Source: Penium margaritaceum (Eukaryota; Streptophyta; Zygnematophyceae; Desmidiales; Peniaceae). From it: DNA of 50,294 nucleotides. Positions within the stretch are counted from its first letter, which is position 1. Each line of letters starts with the position of its first letter. The stretch is from assembly GCA_023375785.1 (NCBI GenBank), contig SZWC01003579.1:16688-66981 (forward strand), in the 5' to 3' direction. Below are positions 21,501-31,877 of the stretch, in pieces. The notes below the pieces were generated by a model, which ran no database searches, had not been told where the DNA came from, and worked only from the letters and a program-made list of their open reading frames with translations. The position numbers and the translations under genes are program-made.

Positions 21501-21840
21501 CAAGAGTCAGGATAAGTGCAACGATGCAACTTACCATGAGCGCAAAAAAGTCAGTTGGTCTTTGACGACTTATCAAAAGCGGCCGCGTGAAGACCGAGTG
21601 CGGGCTGTGTCAAAATGAGCTTAGACATAGTATCTGAGCCCATGTGAGACAGGCAGTGATGCAGCAATCACTTGTCCTCTACAGAGAGAACACCAGTGAC
21701 AAAAACATGAGCAGAAGGGGAAGAAGAGCGAGGAGAAGAGAAATCCAAGGAACGCTATACTAATCATCCACAACAGAGGCATGGAGAACAATGGCATGAG
21801 TATCAACAGCAGTCACAGTCGCAAGGTCTGTAGTGTGCTC
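18560..21840 (-). pseudogene. pol of element 4: integrase, RT, RNase H
   Basis: Minus-strand blocks in order: integrase C-terminal region 'MTWVWNHF', 'YELWFGRRA' and 'SKAWRFWNP' (21127-20800); a Ser/Pro-rich linker (20780-20440); RT beginning 'EDSNAWRVVYEDELRAIREHGVYELV' in pieces (about 20060-19960), 'QMDVNNVFLYG'-like sequence (about 19730) and 'VVYVDDLLLAS' (about 19470-19510); RNase H with 'GYADSDWARTPNGRSRTGY' and a 'KTEYVALG' strand (18980-18830), ending near 18560. Stops and frameshifts separate the blocks. The catalytic YVDD is intact but the protein is not. Confidence 0.85.
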
Positions 21841-23796
21841 CAAGGAGAGTCCCATCAGTGTGTAGGCATGAAAAGAAAGTAGGTTGAGCTGAAGATCAGG
21901 CACAAAAAGCAGCTCAGAGGGATATAAGGGGCCAGACGGACCATCAAATTACAGAACCCCAACACCTTGGAACGTTAGTGATTGACCAGAGCCTCACGAA
22001 TGGAGCGAACACGGCAACTGTGCCCCCCCGCGTGAGTCATCATGAGCGACAAGAACATATGAACAAACAGGCTGTGAACCACCCGGCTGTGACAACACGC
22101 TTGCACCTCCCTCGAAGCAAAGTGCCAGCAGGTGACGGAGCTTGGCGATGGTGCGGTCACGCGGATCCGGATGGCCACTGCTCACCGGTGGGGAGACGGG
22201 AACTGCTGCGGTGGTAGTCACTGTGCGACCAGGTACTGTGCTGCTCGATGTAGACCACTGTGCGTGTGCGGCCTAAAGGCCATGAGTGATCCGCGCCTAG
22301 TCGACCGGCCGATGGCACTCGGTGTGGCGATGAGCGCCTCCACAGTTGTAGCAGTGAACAAAACGTCCACTACTACCGGTCGATGGCTACTGCTCCTGCG
22401 ACTCATGCTGCCCCAAACCATGCCTCTTCCTCCCCTTCTTCTCATGTGTAGTTGCTACCACAACCTGTGCTTAATTTGGGATAATCGAGGTGAAAGGAGA
22501 GGAGGATGTGCCAGAGGACGATGGAGTGTGCTGCAAGAGGGTCGTCGCTGGTGATGCGATGACCGCTGCAGCAAGGGGACTCTCCTGATGGGCCACTGCT
22601 GCCTCGAGGACATAAGTCACCTGGAGAAAGAGTTGATGTGCCCAAGGAAGAAGTTGAAGGGAGATGGAGAAGGGATCAAGAACAACGTTGCAGTACATTG
22701 AGAAGATGTCCACGTGCTCAAGGGGAATGCTGAGCATGTTTGTGCAGAGCACCTAAAGATGTGTACCTCCTGAGGTCTCAAGGCGCGTATAGATGCGCAT
22801 GGCCCGCCCCCAGAAATTGGCTGTGGGCTCAACGGGTCCCTGATGATGGAAGTGAAAGGCGTGAATGTGAGTTGCGCAAGTGGCATGCATCTCTGCAGCA
22901 AGCAGGGACAATGCTATTTCCCAGTCGCGACGTGTATCAACACCCTCGTCTGTGCCGGCCTCTCCAAGAAAAGGCAAAAGCCCATGACAGTCTCGCGCGG
23001 CATGGCGTAAAGGAGTCCATGCATCGCCTTGGCCGCTGTCAGCACCTGAGCGCAATCCGTAACCTGATACGGACTATGGTAGTAAGGCCATACCCCCTTT
23101 GAGGTAGCCCAGACCTGGAATAGAATCTCCCCGCAGTCAAAGCTGTCCTCGCTGGCATACCGTGGAAGCAGTGTCTCGAAGTCCTTGGGTAGCCACTCCG
23201 TAGGAAGGACAACCGCAGGCTGAGAAGGAAGAGGGATGGGGAAGACATCAGGATGAGGAAAGGAACTAGGGAAGATCTCTAGGAGATGGAAACCGGATGT
23301 CTGTGGAGGCCGGGAACTCATTTGAAGCTGGCAGAGGCGCTCCTGAAGCAGGCGAATCTCACTCGCGTGTGCGTCACCTTCCATGTGTGGCATGTCAAGG
23401 TCCTCATCTCAAGGATCAAGTGATGGCGGGTCGAGTCTTGCTCCTGACATCAGTGCAGGTGCTGAGTGTTGCGCAACAGGTATGGCACCGCCGACTCCCT
23501 CTAAGATAAACTCTGGAGTCGTGGAATGTCCACAAAGGAGCTCAATGAGCGCACGGATGGCGTCAGTCTGCTGCTATTGCAGACAACGTATCTCATCCTG
23601 CACACTCCGTACATCCTCAATGTCCTGCGAGCGTGGGCTCAGGACCCCTGAGGAGGAGGATGAGGGGTATGTTGGCCCTTTGCCTTTGTCATCGGCTGGA
23701 GCCATGTCAGCACTCATTATGGGCCGGGATGTTAAACTGATCAGATTGCAGAACCCTCGGCGTTTCTTGACGATTTGCAACGCTGGTAACAAATGA
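21841..23796 (-). pseudogene. gag and protease region of element 4
   Basis: Gag sequence runs from about 23740 down: 'MSADMAPADDKGKGP' at the start, then 'WLPKDFETLLPRY' and 'QVWATSKGVWPYYHS' (23393-22914), matching element 6 block for block. A zinc knuckle CYNCGGAHRHTEC (complement of about 22327-22365) has CX2CX3HX4C spacing, one residue shorter than the usual CX2CX4HX4C. A protease-like tail with 'FVPDLQLNLLSFHA' follows near 21900. Several stops and frameshifts interrupt it. The protease active-site Asp is not recognisable. Confidence 0.75.
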
Positions 23797-24420
23797 TGTT
23801 TCAGCCAAAAATTTGGCTAGGTGTTGGTGCTGACGTCACCACTTATAATGACAATATCAGCACGAAGGTTTTCCAAATGTAGAAAAACTTATATTGATAA
23901 TGCGCCAAAGGATTGTGAATGCAATGGCGGTGGTTTTGTGCGAAAAAAACCTTCAAAAGGGTAAAAACATCACCATTTTCTTCTTAGCCCAAAATCCAGA
24001 AAAAAATACTAGATATAGGGGTCATGTTTCATTTCCTGGAGCCTACATGGCATGAAATGAGACGGGAGTGGAAGAGATGGATAGGTTTTTGCAAGAGCTT
24101 TCTAACAAGCTCATATACGCTAAAAATCGTGGTCCAATGGGGCTCTCACGTCTGGGGAGGGTGGTATGTGCGACCTGAGTGAAGCTTCTGGGACCCTTCA
24201 CGGACCCCTTCTCAATATCTCATGCCTCATCTACTTTTGGAGAGGGTTGGGAAACCCTTAGCTATCCTGTGGTGGCAAGGGTGTCTCTGCTGCTGCAATC
24301 TGCTACGGCGGGTCACCGTGGATTGGTGGGTCTTCCGAGGATCGTGGCTTGAGTTGCAGCTCTCATTGTTGTTGCCACTGCGGCATCTTTGCGGCGCAGC
24401 TCAGCGTGGGATACCTCGCT
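23797..24420 (-). other. Leader of element 4
   Basis: About 620 bp between primer site and gag without a coding motif. The part nearest the primer site has CTG/GCA-type triplets (24280-24400), milder than in the leaders of elements 1 and 6. Nothing else recognised. Confidence 0.55.
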
Positions 24421-24432
24421 GCTCTGATACCA
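24421..24432 (-). other. Primer-binding site of element 4
   Basis: The complement reads TGGTATCAGAGC, a perfect match to the site for the 3' end of initiator tRNA-Met used by most plant copia elements. It directly adjoins the LTR at 24433. Confidence 0.9.
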
Positions 24433-25076
24433 TGAGGAGATGCATAAAAGCTTCCTAGCAACACAGTCGCTGAAAAGGCGTCAATGTCCTATTAGACAAT
24501 GACAACAGTCACAAGTCGTAAACATGACGGCTTTGGTCTGGCTAGGAGACACAAGTTAGAGTGTCATAATGCTTCAATAGCATTTGCAGAGAGGGTTAAC
24601 AAATGACAGGTCCACAGCATAAATGCCTGCCGCGGCGCACGGCAGGTGTCGCACACGGTAGTGCAAGGTTCTGTCCTAAAACCGGCCCAAAAACACTAAT
24701 TTGGACGTAACTCTGCGCAGACAAATCAGAACGCTACCCCGTCTGAACCTAAATGTGCAGGATCTCATGCCAGAAGCTATGACTGGTCACATGCATGCAT
24801 CCGGTATCAAATGGTGGAGACACAACGCAAAACATGCAAATCGGGCCCACGGACAGTCCATTGAAAAAATCCTACAGGCAGCAGAAAAACTACAGAAGGT
24901 CTCAGACAGCATCAAGGGTGCGGGGGCAGTGGTCGGTCAGCTTTGAGTGGGTGGTCCACCACCTGCCAATGCGCCGGTGCCTCCTGGGACCACATAAGGG
25001 ATCTACACGGGCATGGACACGACCCAGTGGTCACAATAAACTGTATAGCTCAATGGGAACGTCACAAATCACAACA
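24433..25076 (-). repeat. 5' LTR of element 4
   Basis: A 644-bp partner of 17803-18416. It ends ATCACAACA before the target copy ATAGT. The 'aaaaccggcccaaaaacac' block (24676-24694) recurs inverted at 41650-41680 in the related LTR of element 6. Confidence 0.88.
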
Positions 25077-25081
25077 ATAGT

Positions 25082-26650
25082 TCTGTGACGAAGTCCATAG
25101 AGATATCAGCCACGGTTCTGTCAGAATAGGGAGTGGTTGGAGAAGTGTGGGTGACAGTGTGTGACGAGACTTTTGTCACTGATGTGTGTCGCATGACTTG
25201 TAGAAGTCAACCAGTTGAATTGTATTTGTTCCCACGAATAGTTTTGTGCCAGCTTCTTCAATGTCTAGTCCTATCCGAAGTGTCAACCTGGCCTTGTGTC
25301 GTGGCATTCTTCAAGCACCATACAGCAAAGTTCGTCATTCGGGGGGAGGACCACTTGGCCCAAAATCGCCATCCCCACTAGGGTGTGTTGTACCAGAAAT
25401 ATGCCTTGTCGTATCCGCCGTGATGGTTGTAGCCTCGGGCGAACAACCGCTCAAGATATGGTTCTCACTGCAGCTGTAGCGTTGCCACCTCGGCCATTAA
25501 ATCTGGTTGACGGCTGAGTGCGTCCGCCGGTTTGATTTTTCCTGGCCAATACTCAGTGTCTTAGTCGAACCCAAATTCAAAGAACTAAATCCATCAAGTT
25601 TGATGTCGACTGAGATTTGGTTGCGTTTTAAGATTTTCAACGCATGGTGGTCGTTGCGTATGATGCATCGATGGCACTCCAGGTAATACCGCCATGTCTT
25701 GAATGCATGTAAGACCGCCATCATTTCTTTCTCGTGTACGGTGTAGTTGATTCCTGGTCCTCGCAGTTTTCAAGACATGTAGGCGATTGGTTGCTCGCCG
25801 TTGCTGTGGTCCTGTAGTAGGAATGCGCCGATGGCTCTGTCTAACGCATATGCGGCCATGACAAAGTCGACCGTTGGATCGGCTAATCATAGGGCTTGCG
25901 CCCAGGTCAAAGCTTTCCACAAAGTGGTCAACGCTTCTTCTCCGCTGTCTCCCCACCGCCACTCGTTTTGTTTTGAGTGAGGTCGGAGAGAGGCACTGAC
26001 ACCCAAGCGTAATCCTGTACAAATCGCATGTAGCTTTTGCAACAGCCGAGGAAACTTGAATTTCCTAACATTGGTTGGTGTCAGCCAATCAGCGACTGCT
26101 GCCACTTTTTTCGGATCCATGGTGATCAGTCTACCGTTGATAGCGTGGCCCAGAAACTTGAACTGCGATCAAAGTCAAAATTTGATACTTTTCCAAAAAA
26201 TCTATCTCTTTTTAAAACTTCAAGAACTTTTTCAAGATGTCCATCGTGCTCCTCCGGGTTGCGGCTGTACACCGGAGTGTCGTCGAGGTGCACCACAACA
26301 AAATCGTCGATGTATGGTGAAAATATGTCGTTCATTGCCGCCATGAACGTTCACGGGGCATTCACTATTCCAAAAAGCACACCCTTCAACTTGAAATGGC
26401 CATAGAAATTTTAGAAACATCATCTTCTTGATGTCGGTGTTAGCCACGCGTTTTTGGTGATAACCGCTGCGCAAGCCGATTTTGCTGAAAATTTGAACCC
26501 CTCGAAGTTGGTCAACAATTTTGTCAGCTCAGGGAAGAGGGAAGTGGTTCTTGATGGTACCATTCTTCAATGCCAGATACCGTACTCCCGGATAAATTCA
26601 TAGTGCTTTTTGTGAAGGACTAAGTTTGTGTCTTTTTTCAACCAACCGGG
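25082..26650 (-). pseudogene. RT, RNase H and integrase start of chromovirus gypsy B
   Basis: Minus-strand RT pieces: 'TIKNHFPLP' (about 26560), 'LRSGYHQKRVANTD' (26474 onward), 'FVVVHLDDTPVYSRN' (about 26310-26270; DD kept but the aromatic before it is His-Leu, not Tyr-x), 'MDPKKVAAVADW' (26120). RNase H: 'YTVHEKEMMAVLHAFKTWRYYLE' in two pieces and 'NDHHALKILKRN' (25735-25620). The start of the integrase core follows to 25082, where element 4 interrupts. Many stops and frameshifts. Upstream of about 26650 similarity ends, so gag and protease of this copy are absent. Confidence 0.83.
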
Positions 26651-27494
26651 ACCAAGTTATGGGCCTCTCTCGAATTTTCTTGTTGAGGCTCTGCACTCAT
26701 AAATTTGAAACGTCGCGTTCTTCCCTCTGCAATCACATAGCAAAGTTTGGCTGCTCTAGCTTAGAGTGCCAAACTCAAACTGCCAAATCGAACGGCACAG
26801 GCTGCTTGCCTGTATCGATGGGCGAGCGGCGTTGCCGTTGGCTTGCCGGTCCCCTGTCGCGCAATCGCTACGCAAGCTCGTGAGAGAGGACCGGCGCGCG
26901 TCGGTATTTTCTGCCCGTCATAAATCGACGGGTGTCGCACTGGATGTTTTTTGAATTAATCGACGGGGCCAAAAAAATTGGGTACACTTGCCACATACCC
27001 ACCGTCCTTGCAACTAAAGGACGTCGTACCTAGTTTTCACACAAAAAGAATGGTAGGTTCACTTTGGCAGAAAAATACGTATAACATCCAGAAAATATAG
27101 ATAATACTTTTGAGGGCCACTGTTTAAAACAAATACTTCGGACGTCCACCATGCCAAAAATTGTATGGGGGCCAATGTTATTCTCTGCATACCCAGTCTC
27201 CATACGGGCCAGCGGAAGACAACATCATTGAAACAGGCTCCCAGGGTAGCCTCGCACACCAAGGATTGCGTGGCAGTCGACAATGCCAGTACACCACACA
27301 TTTTTGAGATTCCACACTGACTTGGCATCTTTGTCATTGCGGACTAACATGGGTCAAGTGCATACGCGACACTCCTAAGCGTCCAATGACCGTGGGCCGC
27401 TCACGCGCCTATCGCGAGTACCATCCATCAAGTGCAAATTATATTAAGAAGCAAACTCCACTACGTAAACCGTCGACATGAACGTTGAACCGAA
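26651..27494. other. Unassigned sequence left of element 3
   Basis: No family recognised. The last 150 bp, read in the plus strand together with the sequence after element 3 (31939 on), give coding-like reading with few stops. Near 27340-27480 several frames are open over 40 codons. Confidence 0.4.
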
Positions 27495-27694
27495 TGTTGG
27501 CCTAGAGGGTGAGTGTGCACCCTGGAGGGTCTCTAGCAGTGGCTGGTTCACACCACCAACTGTTTTTGGAGAGACTGAAACTGTGGAGGCAACTGGTTCC
27601 AAGGATGGCAGAAAACTGGTCAGAGAGTGAGGCAATAGTTTTTGGCCTGAATTGACTGGGAATAAACACTTGAACAAGGCTCACAAGCAGTGGC

Positions 27695-28003
27695 ATTTTA
27701 TAGCCACTGATCTAAGCTTTCCATGACACCAAAGCATGCCAGATTTGAAGCTTCCTAGCGGATTCTATGGCTTCTAGAGTGGCCCTTGGTAGGCTGTCCT
27801 TTTCCCACCAAGGAAGGCATCCCTTCCTTCCTCTAGAAGCCTTTGCCCCTTCCTAGATTCCTCAGCTTGCTTCTAGTAGGAGGGAAGGTATCTAGAAGAC
27901 CAAGATACCTCTAGATGCCTTATAGAACAAGTCATCCCTTCTAGAAGGTGTGCCACCTTCCTGGATCCTCACTTAGCCTTCTAGAAACTCAAGAATGAAT
28001 TCT
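27695..28003 (-). promoter_or_regulatory. Putative LTR promoter: TATA box with heat-shock-element-like cluster
   Basis: In sense orientation TATAAAAT (complement of 27695-27702) is preceded by GAAGCTTC (27747-27754, GAAnnTTC) about 45 bp upstream, then by TTCTAGAA at 27939-27946 and 27979-27986 (TTCnnGAA), plus several one-mismatch copies (27771, 27832, 27890, 28000). Arrays of alternating GAA and TTC units are heat-shock factor sites, as in the heat-activated copia element ONSEN of Arabidopsis. The right LTR keeps the array (31575-31582, 31678-31685, 31718-31725; TATA 31434-31441). Function is inferred from sequence only. Confidence 0.5.
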
Positions 28004-28073
28004 AGAGGTTGAGCTAGCCTCCTGGCATCTATTTTTTTTCCACCTCCCTTGAGGCAGGGCAGAAATTGATGTT

Positions 28074-28140
28074 ATGGGACTTGAACCCGGTCCCCTGCCT
28101 TTAGAGGTGGACACCATTTACCACGAAGCCACCTAGGCTT
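28074..28140 (-). repeat. tRNA-like segment in element 3 LTR (left copy)
   Basis: In sense: TGGCTTCGTGG (A-box and D-arm like, complement of 28121-28131), a middle with CCTCTAAAGG, and GGGTTCAAGTCCC (a perfect Pol III B-box and T-loop, complement of 28076-28088). Order and spacing are those of a tRNA. The presumed acceptor strands do not pair and no CCA or good terminator follows, so I call it a tRNA-derived relic or promoter module, not a tRNA gene. Confidence 0.68.
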
Positions 28141-28239
28141 GTCTTTTTGGTGTTCCTTTTTGGAGTCACTCCTGCCATGGTGAGGAGCATCACTCCAACA
28201 ATCTCCCCCTTGCGCATCACCCATGGCAATCGTCCATGT

Positions 28240-30912
28240 TCAACCTGTAACTAAAGAGCCTTTCTCCTCATAGGAGGCAAGATCAGATTCTATTGCTTCC
28301 TCCCACTCAGCCTCATCCTTCCAATGCAGTGCCTCCGTCAGGCTCCTCTTGCATGAAGAAGACTTGTGCAAACCCGGTCCAGATGCCCTTGTCGGCATCG
28401 TACCTCTTTGTCCTTCATCGCACACGGCTGCTCGTGCAAGGCTGTTGAGGTGATTGTTCTTGTTGCTGTCTCCTCCCAGCCCCATCCTCTCCAAGCGACT
28501 GCTCCCCCTCTCTTGGAGACCTTGGAGAAATCGGTCGACTCTCCGCCTCGACGTCCATCTCCGGTGCTTTGGATTCCTCATCCGAACTGGCTAGAACAAA
28601 TTTTGCCACTCGCCCATCCCCTGGGCAATCCTCTCTAGCTGGTGCTGCTGCGAGGACATCACCCTCATTCACGTCCTCCGGCGTCTCCCCCTCAAGGAGT
28701 GGCAGCCACTCCCCCCTTTTGGAGAGACCTGCCTCCTCATCCATCCAACGGCTTTTCTCGTCAAATGTGACGCCACGACTCCGCACAATCTGCTGCCTCC
28801 TTGGGTCAAGAGCAAGTACGCCTTGCTTCTGCTCTCATACCCAAAGAAAATACACCGTGGGTCGAGCTTGCTCCGTCCTTCACGTGCCTGCACAACCACA
28901 TATGCAACACAACCAAACGTGCGGAAGTGACCCACTGTCGGCTTCCTCCCGGTCCACACCTCTTGTGGCGTCTTCCACGCCTTGCTCTCCTTGTCCTTCA
29001 AGGGCTTGGTCGGTGTAAGGTTCATTATGTACGCCGCTGTCCGTGCCGCCTCCGCACAATACCGTTGTGCAAGGCCGGTTTCGCTCAACATGGATCGCAC
29101 CATGTTAAGGATTGTGCAATTCGCTCTCTCTGTAACGTCATTCTGCTGCAGGGAGTGTGGAGTTGTTCTTTGCCACTCAATCCCCTTGCTCTTCATTCAT
29201 CCAAGACAGCCCGTATATTCACTGCCGTTGTCGTTCTAGAACGCCTTCACCTTCTACTCTGTCTGCCGCTCCATGTCTGCCATAAACTCTTGCATGCATG
29301 CAAGGACTTCGCTCTTCCGCTTCATGAGGTAGAGGTACAGTTTGCGACTGTGGTCGTCGATGAAGGTGAGGAAATTGCGAGCTCCACCAATGGATCTCTC
29401 AAGTGGTCCACACTCATCTGTGTGTACCATTGCCAACTTTGTTGATGCACGCGTCCCCTTTGCCACAAACGGCTGTCGCGTTGATTTGCCGATGACGCAT
29501 GGCTCATACACGGTCTCCTTCATTCCATCAAGGCCACTGATTTGGAGACCTTGCACCACCTCTCTCTTTGCCATCTCTTTCACCGTCGATGGAGAAACAT
29601 GGAAAAGTCGGCGGTGCCACAGGTCCAGGTCTTCTTCATCCTTCGTTGCAAGATTGGCGGCGTTGGACCCTGCCCGGCTGTCGAGGATCTTTGCGCGTAG
29701 CAGGTACAAGACGTCCTCTCTCTTGGCGCGTGCAATAACCTCGCTTCTGCCCTCCTTGCGGATGCCGGCCTCCTTCTTTGTGAAGAGCACCTCAAGCCCC
29801 TTGTTGATAAGGCGGCTGATGGAGAGCAGGTTTGCCCCAAAGTTGGGTACGTGGAGCACGTCGTGGATTGTGCTCGTGACAGGTTTGCCATCCACAATGG
29901 ACTCAATGCGGACGTTACCCTCATTGGCGGCCACCTCTGTTTTCTCGTTGGCCACCGTCATGCGTCTCTCCAAGGCGCCGTAGGTGACAAATGCCGCCCT
30001 ATTGCATTGTGTGTGGCGGCCTGATCCGGAGTCAATGACGGCAACTCGCGGATCCTTCAAGTCCGTGGAGTTGTATGCCATGAGGCCCTGCTCGTATTTC
30101 TTCCCACCCCACTGCAACCGGTCTGGCTTCTTCTTGGGGCAGTTGCATGCATAGTGGCCCTCCTTGCCGCAGTTGAAGCACTCCCCCTTCTTGTCACCCT
30201 TCTTTGTACCCTGTTTGGCACCCTTCCACCTGCCACCTCGGCCTCCACAATGAGGATGAACTGTGTACGCAGAACTTGATGTCGCTGCACTCTCTCGATC
30301 GCCACATCGCATCCACTAATTGCGCACATACTCAGCAACCTTCGGGTACTTCAGCTCGTTGGAAGGCCAGCCACCAAGGACTGTGATCATAGGACTCCAA
30401 ATGTTTGACAAGGCCAGAAGGGGGATCATAGCTTGCAACTGAGAGTCAACCTCCGAACCAGTGGCCACGCACTCTGCTGCGAGTGACTCAATCCGCTGCA
30501 TGATCTCCATGATGTTGTCACCTTCGTTGGCTCGGAGGGTGATGAGTCGTTTGAAGATGAAGACCTGATTGGCGAGGTTGCTTGACTGGTAGATGGAGCA
30601 GAGTGGTGACCATGCGCCTGCGGCCAGGGTGCATCCTTGGATGTGCCCAAGTTGTGGTGGGCATAACGCGGACACAAGGAGCGCCAACGCCTCTTTGTTG
30701 CGCTTCTTGTATGCCTCCTTCACCTCAGCCATTACAGTCTCTGGCGGAGCAGTCTCATCACCCTTTACGAGCTCAAGTAGTCCCTTGTCGTCAAGGACGA
30801 CCTCAAACTGCCACCTCCACAAGGCAAAGCCTATCCCATCAAGCTTAAGGACAGTACGGTTGCTCTCTTGCTCGTTGGTCGCCATGTCTTGCTGTTGGAA
30901 GCGTGAACTCAA
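28240..30912 (-). pseudogene. gag-protease-integrase of element 3, pol truncated
   Basis: ATG 30912 opens a Gag with 'LWRWQFEVVLDDKG' as in element 2. A TAG at 30313 interrupts, then the same frame gives CCHC CFNCGKEGHYACNC (about 30185-30140), a protease with 'VIDSGSGRH' (Gly for the usual Thr after DSG-x), 'LDLWHRRLFHVS', integrase 'VHTDECGPL', 'FIDDHSRK', three stops around 29255-29195, then 'NDVTERANCT' with the catalytic Glu position kept. A frameshift near 28790 leads into the acidic linker, and the RT start 'EWEEAIESDLASYEEKG' is followed at once by a stop (28240) and the purine tract. The YVDD box, thumb and RNase H are absent. Confidence 0.88.
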
Positions 30913-30936
30913 GCTGGCTTGGAACCCCTTAGAGGC

Positions 30937-30951
30937 GTGGGCCCATAACCC
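30937..30951 (-). other. Primer-binding site of element 3 (half tRNA-Met)
   Basis: The same 15 bases as in element 2 (plus gtgggcccataaccc), two bases from the LTR at 30954, although the two LTRs themselves differ. They match the anticodon arm of initiator tRNA-Met. Confidence 0.82.
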
Positions 30952-31257
30952 TTTGTGGGCCTAGAGGATGAGTGTGCACCATGGAAGGTGCCTAGCAGCG
31001 GCTGGTTTGCACCACCAACTGTTTTTGGAGAGACTGAAACTGTGGAGGCAACTGGTTCCAAGGATGGCAGAAAACTGGTCAGAGAGTGAGGCAATAGTTT
31101 TTGGCCTGAATTGACTGGGAATAAACACTTGAACAAGGCTCACAAGCAGTGGTATTTTATAGCCACTGATCTAAGATTTCCAGAACACCAAAGCATGCCA
31201 GATTTGAAGCTTCCTAGCAGATTCTATGGCTTCTAGAGTGGCCCTTGGTAGGCTGTC

Positions 31258-31258
31258 N
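31258..31258. other. Contig join (N) with 280-bp duplicated LTR flanks
   Basis: The bases 30979-31257 and 31259-31537 cover the same LTR interval with differences, so two LTR copies were joined. Confidence 0.85.
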
Positions 31259-31811
31259 CCCTGGAGGGTCTCTAGCAGTGGCTGGTTCACACCACCAACT
31301 GTTTTTGGAGAGACTGAAACTGTGGAGGCAACTGGTTCCAAGGATGGCAGAAAACTGGTCAGAGAGTGAGGCAATAGTTTTTGGCCTGAATTGACTGGGA
31401 ATAAACACTTGAACAAGGCTCACAAGCAGTGGTATTTTATAGCCACTGATCTAAGATTTCCAGAACACCAAAGCATGCCAGATTTGAAGCTTCCTAGCAG
31501 ATTCTAAGGCTTCTAGAGTGGCCCTTGGTAGGCTGTCCTTTTCCCACCTAGGAAGGCATCCCTTCCTTCCTCTAGAAGCTTCTGCCCCTTCCTAGATTCC
31601 TCAGCTTACTTCTAGTAGGAGCGAAGGTATCCAGAAGACCAAGACACCTCTAGATGCCTTATAGGACAAGTCATCCCTTCTAGAAGGTGTGCTACCTTCC
31701 TGGACCCTCACTTAACCTTCTAGAAACTCAAGGAGGAATTCTAGAGGTTGAGCTAGCCTCCTGGCACATATTTGTTTTCACCTCCCTTGAGGCAGGGCAG
31801 AAATTGATCTT

Positions 31812-31877
31812 GTGGGACCTGAACCCGGGCCCCTGCCTTTAGAGGTGGACACCATTTACCACTAAGCCACCTAGGCC
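31812..31877 (-). repeat. tRNA-like segment in element 3 LTR (right copy)
   Basis: In sense TGGCTTAGTGG (complement of 31859-31869) and GGGTTCAGGTCCC (complement of 31814-31826). Here the A-box is canonical and the B-box has one change from the left copy. Same place in the LTR, about 55-125 bp from its sense start. Confidence 0.68.

Larger units (their letters stand above)
17803..25076 (-). mobile_element. Ty1/copia retrotransposon, element 4, nested in gypsy B
   Basis: LTRs at 17803-18416 and 24433-25076 (plus ends TGAG and ATCACAACA) enclose a minus-strand gag-pol. The target duplication is GTAGT (17798-17802) against ATAGT (25077-25081), one mismatch. The flanking minus-strand sequence joins into one integrase frame when the element is removed. 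The LTRs differ at many positions and by indels, so this insertion is old compared with element 2. It is closely related to element 6 in LTR end, primer site and Gag. Confidence 0.88.
27495..28200 (-). repeat. 3' LTR of element 3
   Basis: 706 bp, TGTTGG...CCAACA. It contains, in sense order, the tRNA-like segment (28140-28074), a region dense in tctagaag motifs (27998-27747), and a TATA box (27702-27695). It closely matches the second part of the right LTR. Confidence 0.92.

Noticed and set aside
28074..28140. Functional tRNA gene
   Set aside because: A-box and B-box are good but the acceptor strands do not pair, and copies sit at the same place in each LTR.
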